Part shown: one piece after another, positions 57,958-64,000 of the stretch | How positions within the stretch are numbered: the stretch's first letter is position 1 | How the letters are laid out: each line of letters begins with the position of its first letter | Assembly: GCA_017618195.1 (NCBI GenBank) | Contig: JAFZUW010000070.1 | Span: forward strand, 1-64,000 | Source: Lachnospiraceae bacterium | GTDB taxonomy: Bacteria; Bacillota; Clostridia; Lachnospirales; Lachnospiraceae | DNA: 64,000 nt | Direction: 5' to 3' | Notes under the pieces: model-generated | Database searches by the model: none | Seen by the model: the letters and a program-made list of their open reading frames with translations, nothing else | What the model was told of the DNA's origin: nothing | Made by a program: the position numbers and the translations under genes

Positions 57958-59061
57958 TCACCTCACCAGAATCGTGGTCGGAAGATACCGGTCACTGATC
58001 AGATTGGAGCGGCTCGAAACATCCTTACCCTTATACATCATCAGGGCAGAGCTTCCGCCGTCAAGATTGGCGGCGTTGACCGCCCCGAAATCAAGGAAAA
58101 TCTCTATCAGATCGGCATAGGTCGCTCCGAGAGAATTGGCCTGACGTCCGTCGATACACAGAAGCAGCACTGCTCCGTCCGCTCTCTGTCCGATTGCAGT
58201 ACGGGGATTCAGTCCTCCGCCGGTTCCGGAAATCTTGGCCGGCTGTCCGTTTACGATAAGCGCCGGCCGGAAGGTAACCGCGTCGCGGATTCCGAGCTGG
58301 TCGGCTTTCGCGGTCGACATTTCACCGACTACCAGAATATTGTTCTTGTCAAACCCGATCAAAAGGTCTGTACCGCCGCTGTACACGCATTTTCCTTCGG
58401 AGTAGACAAATCCGAGCGGGATTGTTCCGGATCCCTGTCCGTTTGGATCGTCAAATCCGCCCGCGTTTGTTGCTGCAACGGCGTTGTAGCGTTCCATGAT
58501 TTGAGATACCTTCTGTCCTCCTGCGTTCCGATTGCCGACGTTTTTGCAAACGCCGACGAATACTCTGGCCGGATCCAAAATGATCATCATATGTCCGCGG
58601 TATGTGGAACCGAATACTTCGCAGATGATAATGCCGTCCTCATCGGATACGAGATGGTCATATGTGCGGCCGTCGCTTGCCCTCACAACAACCTTCTCCT
58701 CGCCGTTTTCGAGGTACTCAACAATGCGCACCGGCTCCGGCGGCACAGTCGGACCTTCGGGCGCCGGCGTCGGAATATGGATCAGGGTAACGTCGGTGAT
58801 TTCTTCGATATCCTCGATCGTATTGCCCTTAAGAATCCGCTCCAGTTCCTCATCGGTTGTAAACCAGTTCGCCAAAAAACCGATCGCGCTCGTCTCCCGA
58901 ACCGATTTTACAAATAAATTGTGCGCACGCTGGCTCGGTCCGTAATTGATGATCATCAGAACCGATAAAAGCGTGATGACCAGAAAAAGCACCGTAACTC
59001 CGATTACGATGCCGATTCTCGCCGCAATTGTCTTAACGGATAAAACCCTGTTATTTCTCAT
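57958..59061 (-). CDS. Phosphodiester glycosidase (NAGPA) family protein
   Basis: 367-residue membrane-anchored protein: basic tail, one membrane segment (about residues 13-36), a Thr/Pro-rich spacer (about 97-107), then a domain of the N-acetylglucosamine-1-phosphodiester alpha-N-acetylglucosaminidase (phosphodiester glycosidase) type. Landmarks are AATNAGGFDDPNG (about 196-208), GGLNPRTAIGQRADGAVLLLCIDGRQ (about 284-309) and NLDGGSSALMMYKG (about 336-349). In bacteria such proteins act on wall polymers or capsule. The start at 59061 has a GTGGGG site. It overlaps no neighbour and follows the TPR gene by 10 bases. Confidence 0.9.
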   Translation of the reverse strand: MRNNRVLSVKTIAARIGIVIGVTVLFLVITLLSVLMIINYGPSQRAHNLFVKSVRETSAIGFLANWFTTDEELERILKGNTIEDIEEITDVTLIHIPTPAPEGPTVPPEPVRIVEYLENGEEKVVVRASDGRTYDHLVSDEDGIIICEVFGSTYRGHMMIILDPARVFVGVCKNVGNRNAGGQKVSQIMERYNAVAATNAGGFDDPNGQGSGTIPLGFVYSEGKCVYSGGTDLLIGFDKNNILVVGEMSTAKADQLGIRDAVTFRPALIVNGQPAKISGTGGGLNPRTAIGQRADGAVLLLCIDGRQANSLGATYADLIEIFLDFGAVNAANLDGGSSALMMYKGKDVSSRSNLISDRYLPTTILVR

Positions 59062-59071
59062 GATACCCCAC

Positions 59072-60520
59072 TTACTGCATATTCCTGAGGAAGCCTTCCA
59101 CCATATCGACGTATATGCCGCCCGGGAACCGCTCCTTATATTCGTTATAGTACTGCTTTGCATGCACGGCGTCGCCCGTCAACTGATAGGTTCTCGCCAT
59201 ATAATAGAGATTCTTCTCATTATCCGGAGACTTGTCGTACGCACAGATGAAGAATTCGAGCGCATCCGCGAAACGCTCGCTCGAGAAGAGCGTCAATCCT
59301 TCCGCATGGAGCTCCGCACTCGTCATCGTAACGTTATAAACGTCCGGATAACTCTTTTCTACCGCGGCAACAATGGACTTCACGTTCGCATTGGACATCT
59401 CCTGCTGGGAAATGGCACGGATTCTCGTCTGCAGAATATACAGGTTCATACGGGACGAATCACCGGAATTGCGCATCTTCAGGTAGTAATCCACCATACG
59501 GAATACGTTGGCTCCGCCCGCTCTGCCCGCGGCGCTGTCGAGTTCGTCCTGCTTCGCTTCGAGTTCGAGTTCCTGCATCTCAAGTCTTGACTGCAGGGAC
59601 TCAATGGTCTTCTCTAACGAGTCCATTGACGCAAGATATCCTGCCTGCTGTTCCGCAAGCGCCGCCTGGCGCTGATTGAATTCTTCCCGCATTCCGCTCT
59701 TAACGCTCGGAATTACAAGGAAGAACACGAACATGATGCCGGCAAATAAGCCTACGCACAGACAGATGAACGAACGATAGTCCGGCTTGTCCTCTTCATA
59801 CCGGAATTTCGGAATGATCGAAGTCTTCGCCTCACCCTTCATCTCCTCGGTTTCGGAAGTAACCTCGGGCTCCGAAACGGTAAGCTGAAGCTGGCGGCCC
59901 ATCCGCTTGATCTTACGGATTTCCTTCAGGTAACCGATGGAAGTCGTATTGGCAATGTCGATGGAAAGCGTCCTCTTCAGACATCTTCTCGCACGGTCAT
60001 TGTCCCCGTTCTTCATATAGATCAGCGCAAGCAGCTGCCATGCCCGCACGTATTTCGGGTTCAGCTGTACGGCTTTCTTCAATTGGATCAGCGCAAGGTC
60101 GTCCCCGCCCTGCTTGGCAAGTTCAACCGCCGCGTTGTATTTGCGGATCGCGATATTATAGTTTTCAACCTTCGCCGCATTGTTCTGCAGCATCTGCAGA
60201 TAGCGGGTCGCCGGGTTATTCTCCTCTAAAAAGCTCTTGCTGATAATCCACTCACGGATCGCAAGCGCCACCTCTCCCATCTCAAAGTAGATCAGACCGA
60301 GAAGGTTACGTGCATCGACGTTCTTCTTGCTGACTTTGAGCGCACGGTTCAGCATGTCCACCGCGCCGGAAAGGTCCCGAACCTGAGCCTTGGAAAGGCC
60401 CTGGTTGTAATAGTAACAGGAGTATTTGCGGGTCTTCTGGTTGACTTCAATATCGTAACCGCATTTGGCGCATACGCCCTTCTTGAGCGTCATGTTCGCG
60501 CCGCATTTCGGACAAATCAT
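59072..60520 (-). CDS. TPR protein with N-terminal zinc ribbon and membrane anchor
   Basis: 482-residue protein. Residues 1-25 form a zinc ribbon (CPKCGAN...CAKCGYD). Residues about 35-200 contain three to four TPR units (for example NVDARNLLGLIYFEMGEVALAI and KYVRAWQLLALIYMKNGDNDRA). A membrane segment lies at about 252-272, followed by a coiled coil (about 285-335) and a second TPR-like C-terminal region (about 400-480) outside. The protein thus has a cytosolic adaptor domain and an external repeat domain. Function is unknown; the context (46-residue gene, NAGPA-like, 56992 protein) suggests envelope assembly. GGGGAG precedes the ATG. Confidence 0.85.
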   Translation of the reverse strand: MICPKCGANMTLKKGVCAKCGYDIEVNQKTRKYSCYYYNQGLSKAQVRDLSGAVDMLNRALKVSKKNVDARNLLGLIYFEMGEVALAIREWIISKSFLEENNPATRYLQMLQNNAAKVENYNIAIRKYNAAVELAKQGGDDLALIQLKKAVQLNPKYVRAWQLLALIYMKNGDNDRARRCLKRTLSIDIANTTSIGYLKEIRKIKRMGRQLQLTVSEPEVTSETEEMKGEAKTSIIPKFRYEEDKPDYRSFICLCVGLFAGIMFVFFLVIPSVKSGMREEFNQRQAALAEQQAGYLASMDSLEKTIESLQSRLEMQELELEAKQDELDSAAGRAGGANVFRMVDYYLKMRNSGDSSRMNLYILQTRIRAISQQEMSNANVKSIVAAVEKSYPDVYNVTMTSAELHAEGLTLFSSERFADALEFFICAYDKSPDNEKNLYYMARTYQLTGDAVHAKQYYNEYKERFPGGIYVDMVEGFLRNMQ

Positions 60521-60532
60521 ACCGTTCTCCCC

Positions 60533-60673
60533 TTAAGCGTCTTTTTTATCCTGCAAGATCTTCTCGATGATATCCGCAACATCGATGATCTCGCGGCTCA
60601 GTACGGCTTCCTCAGCCTGGCTGATTTCCAGACTCGGACCGTATTTGGCGATTTCTTCTTCAAAGTTGATCAT
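60533..60673 (-). CDS. Small acidic protein of 46 residues
   Basis: Minus-strand ORF from ATG 60673 to TAA 60533 encoding a 46-residue soluble acidic protein: MINFEEEIAKYGPSLEIS at the start, then a REIIDVADIIEKILQ helix. A GGGAGG site lies 8 bases upstream, the TPR gene starts 12 bases after the stop, and a promoter lies at 60761-60789. I do not recognise the family, and the gene is short enough to be overlooked. It is the first gene of the envelope operon. Confidence 0.78.
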   Translation of the reverse strand: MINFEEEIAKYGPSLEISQAEEAVLSREIIDVADIIEKILQDKKDA

Positions 60674-60760
60674 AGTTTCAGCCTCCCTACAGGTCGTCTA
60701 ACAGACAAATGGCAGAACCGGTTTCATACACGGTTCTCCCCAAAAGGGTATACCGCATAT

Positions 60761-60789
60761 ATGATACCAATTCTGCCACTAAAAATCAA
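60761..60789 (-). promoter_or_regulatory. Promoter of the 46-residue gene/TPR operon
   Basis: TTGATT (60784-60789) and TATCAT (60761-60766) on the minus strand, 17-base spacer. A hairpin GAACCG/CGGTTC follows in the leader (about 60713-60734). Confidence 0.6.
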
Positions 60790-60792
60790 GCA

Positions 60793-62124
60793 CTACCTAA
60801 GTTTCACGGCATATGCTCCGGTTGCGATCACGCCGCTTTCCCATTCGCAGACAAAACCGTGATCGTCCTTGCTGTATCCGCTTGCGTTCGGGTCTCCTTC
60901 CCGCTCGCCGTCGTTCCAGCCGTACTGGCGCAATGTTACAATCTCGGCCCAGTCCTCCAGACCGCCGTTGTTCGGCTCTCCGCCCGCCCAGTTTTCGTAT
61001 TCCCACGGCTCACCGGTCACCCATTCAAACGTACCTTCCTCGCGCACGTCATTCGCGCCGAGCCAGTAGCATTTCTTTGTGCCGTCCTCCAGGAGTCCCT
61101 CAATAAACTTCTGTTCTTCTTCGGAGGTGACCGTCAGCAGGTGTCCGCCCCAGCTTTCACAGAAAGCCTCTACGTCATCCCAAATATATCCCTGGTCAAA
61201 CATCTTGTAATAATGTCCGTTAAACTCCGTTGCTCCGCCGGGAACGGTCCGGTTTGCCTCGACCTTTATCTCTTCCCCGTTACGGATTCCGTCGCCGTTA
61301 AAGTCGTCATTTGCCATAACTTCTTCGTAGGTAAGATTCCCGAACACTTTCGCACCTGTTGAATACCGGATGATTCCGTCACAGATCAGCTTTGTGAGGT
61401 AATCGCTGAGGCCGTCGTTGTTGGCATCTTCCGCAGGAGTATTCTGCAGATCGACTGCCGCTCCCTTTGCCATTTCCGCCTCATATACATCGCGGTCAAG
61501 GACAATGTAGATGCCCTCCTCGGATGTGGAAGCCGAGATGACGACGTTGCCGTTAACCCTTGTCTCATATGCATACCACCGGTTAATCTCAGGGTTCAGT
61601 CCGTAAACGGTCGGATTGGCTGCCTCCACGCCGTCTTTCAGCCCGACTACGATTTCATACACTCCCGCATCCGTCCCGCAACGGAACGTAAATGCCGGTG
61701 CAATATATCCCGGGATCGTGTCGTTAATAAGATCCGTTGCGTCCATGAACGTAATTTCCGAGGACTCCACCGCATCCCAGCCTGCCGAAACAACTGCCTT
61801 GAGAATGATCGGCTTAGCGTTATCGCTGCAGGAAACTGCCACATTATTGAAGACTGCGTTATAAGCTCTCGGGTCATAACCGTGCGCCTCTTCCCAGGCG
61901 TTGCTCGCACCGTCGCCGTCCTCGTCCGCATCCGGATCTAAAGGCATCTCGGTCGGCGTCGGGGTTACTTCTTCGGTCGGCTCCGCAGTGGGCGTTGCCT
62001 CTTCGGTAACTTCCGTCTCTTTATCGTTTTTCCGTTTCCGCTTTTTCGAATCTTCCTCCTGACCGCAGGAAACGAAGATCACGGCAAGCAATAAGACACA
62101 GAAAATGATTTTCATCTTCCTCAT
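60793..62124 (-). CDS. Lipoprotein with Ca-binding repeats and C-type lectin domain
   Basis: 443-residue lipoprotein: signal peptide with FVSC lipobox (Cys near residue 20), Lys/Arg-Glu/Thr-Pro linker (about 25-58), a Ca-binding type repeat DADEDGDGASNAWE (about 64-77), a beta-rich middle domain, two further repeats (DANNDGLSDYLT near 235-246 and DFNGDGIRNGEE near 270-281), and a C-terminal C-type lectin fold (about 300-435) with GHLLTVTSEEEQKFI, WLGANDVREEGTFEWVTGEP, and the EPNN motif (GGEPNNGG) typical of mannose-type sugar binding. WND follows (YGWNDGER). It may bind glycans on the cell surface. The ATG at 62124 has an AAGGGGA site. It lies 34 bases downstream of valS. Confidence 0.87.
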   Translation of the reverse strand: MRKMKIIFCVLLLAVIFVSCGQEEDSKKRKRKNDKETEVTEEATPTAEPTEEVTPTPTEMPLDPDADEDGDGASNAWEEAHGYDPRAYNAVFNNVAVSCSDNAKPIILKAVVSAGWDAVESSEITFMDATDLINDTIPGYIAPAFTFRCGTDAGVYEIVVGLKDGVEAANPTVYGLNPEINRWYAYETRVNGNVVISASTSEEGIYIVLDRDVYEAEMAKGAAVDLQNTPAEDANNDGLSDYLTKLICDGIIRYSTGAKVFGNLTYEEVMANDDFNGDGIRNGEEIKVEANRTVPGGATEFNGHYYKMFDQGYIWDDVEAFCESWGGHLLTVTSEEEQKFIEGLLEDGTKKCYWLGANDVREEGTFEWVTGEPWEYENWAGGEPNNGGLEDWAEIVTLRQYGWNDGEREGDPNASGYSKDDHGFVCEWESGVIATGAYAVKLR

Positions 62125-62158
62125 CGCAGCTGTCCCCTTTCGTTTGAAACGATGATGA

Positions 62159-64000
62159 TTACTGTTTTCCGAGATGCGCAAGCTGTTCCTCTACCTGCTT
62201 CATCATCGCGGTGTATTTCTCAAGTTTCGCGCGTTCCTCGGCGATCTTTGCTTCGGGTGCCTTGGATACGAAACGCTCGTTGCTGAGCATGCCGTTTACA
62301 CGGGCAAGCTCGCCGGTCAGACGCTCCTTTTCCTTCTGCAGGCGCTCAATCTCCTTTGCGATATCCACAAGATCCGAAAGCGGCATATAGACGGTCGCAC
62401 CGGCGATCACTACGGAAACCGCATCGGGCTCGATACCGGTCTTATCGCTCTGAACCGTTACTTCGCTTGCGCTTGCAAGGGATGCGAAGAAGCTGCCGCT
62501 TCCCTCGAAGATGCTGCGGATGTGTTCCGAATCGGAAACAACGAATACCTTTGCCTTACGTGACGGCGGAACGTTCATTTCGCTTCTGCGCGCACGCATT
62601 GCGGTAACGGCTGCCTTGATAAGCTCAACCGCTTCCTCTTCCTTCGGGAAGTCAAGAGCGGGGTCAAACTGAGGCCATGCGGAAATCATGATGGACGTAT
62701 CGTCGGTCAGAACGCCCTCCGCATCCTTTAAGGTGCGGTAGATTTCCTCGGTAACAAACGGCATGTACGGATGAAGAAGCTTCAGGGACTCGGTCAGAAC
62801 GGTGCGAAGCGTCCAGATCGCAGCCTTCTTCGACTCCTTATCCTCACCGTACAGGCGGGGCTTAACCATCTCGATATACCAGTCGCAGAACTCCTCCCAA
62901 ATGAAGTCGTAAATCTTTCCTACCGCGATACCGAGATCAAAGTTCTCCATGTTCTCGGTAACTTCCTTCGTAAGGCCGTTGGCCTTCGAAAGGATCCATC
63001 GGTCGGCGTCGGTCAGGGAAGCCGGAGCAACGTTCGTAACCTTGCCGTCCTCACCCATCTGCTCCATATTCATCATGATGAAACGGCTTGCGTTCCATAC
63101 TTTATTGGCAAAGTTACGGCTTGCCTCCACACGCTCCCAATAGAAACGCATATCGTTTCCGGGTGCGTTGCCGGTTACAAGCGTGAAGCGAAGCGCGTCG
63201 GCGCCGTACTTGTCGATTACTTCAAGAGGATCGATACCGTTGCCGAGCGACTTGCTCATCTTCCGACCCTGCGAGTCTCTTACGAGTCCGTGGATCAGAA
63301 CCGTCTTGAACGGAACCTCGCCCATATGCTCAAGACCGGAGAACATCATACGGATTACCCAGAAGAAGATGATGTCGTAACCGGTTACAAGCGTGCTCGT
63401 CGGATAGAAGTATTCAAGCTCCTTGGTCTTCTCGGGCCAGCCGAGCGTCGAGAACGGCCACAGTGCGGAGCTGAACCAGGTGTCAAGCGTATCGGGATCC
63501 TGACGCATCGGCTTTCCGCATTTCGGACAGATTGCGGTCTCGTCCTTCGTTACAACCATCTCACCGCAGTCATCGCAGTAAAATGCCGGGATCCGGTGAC
63601 CCCACCAGAGCTGACGGCTGATACACCAGTCGCGGATGCCCTCAAGCCAGTGATAATAAGTCTTATCGAAATGCTCGGGAACGAACTTCGTCTTGCCCTG
63701 CTTAACCGCATCGATTGCGGGTCCGGCAAGGGGCTCCATCTTTACGTACCACTGCATCGAAACACGGGGCTCGATCGTCGTATTGCAGCGGGAACATGTT
63801 CCTACGTTATGACTGTAATCCTCAATCTTCGTAAGGGCGCCGCAAGCCTGGAGGTCCTTTACAATGGCCTCACGCGCTTCGTAGCGGTCCATTCCGGCGT
63901 ATTTCGGATAATCGTCAACGATCTTGGCGTCGGGCGTCAGAACGTTCACTACTTCGAGATTATGGCGGAGACCTACCTCATAGTCGTTCGGGTCATGTGC
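62159..64000 (-). CDS. valS: Valyl-tRNA synthetase, C-terminal part (N-terminus beyond window)
   Basis: 613 residues of a class I synthetase continue past position 64000. The visible part begins AHDPNDYEVGLRHNL. It has the editing/catalytic core with RDWCISRQLWWGHRIP, a zinc-type CxxC pair region (YCDDCGEM and CPKCGKPM), the KMSKS loop in GRKMSKSLGNGIDP, anticodon-binding domain and a C-terminal coiled coil (about the last 65 residues) typical of ValRS. The HIGH motif is not in the window. The stop is at 62159. The enzyme charges tRNA-Val, one of which is encoded at 55135-55208. Confidence 0.97.
   Translation of the reverse strand, partial: AHDPNDYEVGLRHNLEVVNVLTPDAKIVDDYPKYAGMDRYEAREAIVKDLQACGALTKIEDYSHNVGTCSRCNTTIEPRVSMQWYVKMEPLAGPAIDAVKQGKTKFVPEHFDKTYYHWLEGIRDWCISRQLWWGHRIPAFYCDDCGEMVVTKDETAICPKCGKPMRQDPDTLDTWFSSALWPFSTLGWPEKTKELEYFYPTSTLVTGYDIIFFWVIRMMFSGLEHMGEVPFKTVLIHGLVRDSQGRKMSKSLGNGIDPLEVIDKYGADALRFTLVTGNAPGNDMRFYWERVEASRNFANKVWNASRFIMMNMEQMGEDGKVTNVAPASLTDADRWILSKANGLTKEVTENMENFDLGIAVGKIYDFIWEEFCDWYIEMVKPRLYGEDKESKKAAIWTLRTVLTESLKLLHPYMPFVTEEIYRTLKDAEGVLTDDTSIMISAWPQFDPALDFPKEEEAVELIKAAVTAMRARRSEMNVPPSRKAKVFVVSDSEHIRSIFEGSGSFFASLASASEVTVQSDKTGIEPDAVSVVIAGATVYMPLSDLVDIAKEIERLQKEKERLTGELARVNGMLSNERFVSKAPEAKIAEERAKLEKYTAMMKQVEEQLAHLGKQ

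Overview
The window looks like chromosomal DNA of an anaerobic, plant-fibre-degrading Clostridia bacterium, most likely a Lachnospiraceae relative. This is inferred from gene content: strong AGGAGG-type ribosome binding sites, a long-type PPi-dependent phosphofructokinase, a clostridial cellobiose phosphorylase (GH94), DUF4250 and DUF6472 small proteins, NifU/NifS Fe-S assembly, lipoproteins with Thr-Pro linkers, and many TTGACA-N17-TATAAT promoters. I see no phage, transposase, plasmid or CRISPR signal.

Layout. 1-4.4 kb: translation/transcription core (rpmG, secE, nusG, rplK, rplA, then rplJ-rplL behind an L10 leader), interrupted by an oppositely oriented unknown gene at 1468-2037. 4.5-9.2 kb: a MoxR ATPase, DUF58 and membrane transglutaminase operon. 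9.3-16.9 kb: YegP-like protein, tRNA-Ala, a DUF2975/XRE regulator pair, a membrane-anchored GH5 cellulase with a CBM2-like module, HAD phosphatase, ArsR and XRE regulators, an esterase and a GT2. 16.9-20.6 kb: a heterodimeric ABC exporter. 20.6-23.7 kb: a hairpin-rich intergenic region, PPi-phosphofructokinase, tRNA-Ala, DUF4230. 23.9-31.5 kb: DegV, histidine phosphatase, a frameshifted 5'-nucleotidase lipoprotein, GH43, and an operon preceded by a 34-residue leader ORF and a terminator. 31.5-39.9 kb: GrpB, a serine hydrolase/rRNA methyltransferase fusion, foldase-like membrane proteins, PfkB kinase, PLC-like protein, radical SAM enzyme, LD-carboxypeptidase. 40-43 kb: cellobiose phosphorylase. 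43-50 kb: surface lipoprotein, DUF4015 hydrolase, SEC-C protein, RarA, DUF4250, YigZ, rhomboid. 50-55 kb: PBP1A-type enzyme, DUF6472, a structured RNA candidate, MFS transporter, tRNA-Val. 55-64 kb: NifU/NifS, an envelope gene cluster with TPR and phosphodiester-glycosidase proteins, a C-type-lectin lipoprotein, and the C-terminal part of valS running off the right edge.

How genes work together. The anchored GH5 enzyme would release cello-oligosaccharides at the cell surface, cellobiose phosphorylase would cleave imported cellobiose with phosphate, and PPi-phosphofructokinase would save ATP in glycolysis. GH43 and the esterase suggest side-chain removal from hemicellulose. Many remaining genes serve the envelope: transglutaminase, PBP1A, LD-carboxypeptidase, DUF4015, NAGPA-like protein, foldase-like proteins and lectin. 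The most unusual items are the beta-lactamase-fold/RlmD-type fusion (32111-34261), the apparent peptide-leader attenuator (30421-30648), and the three-way-junction RNA at 53298-53384.
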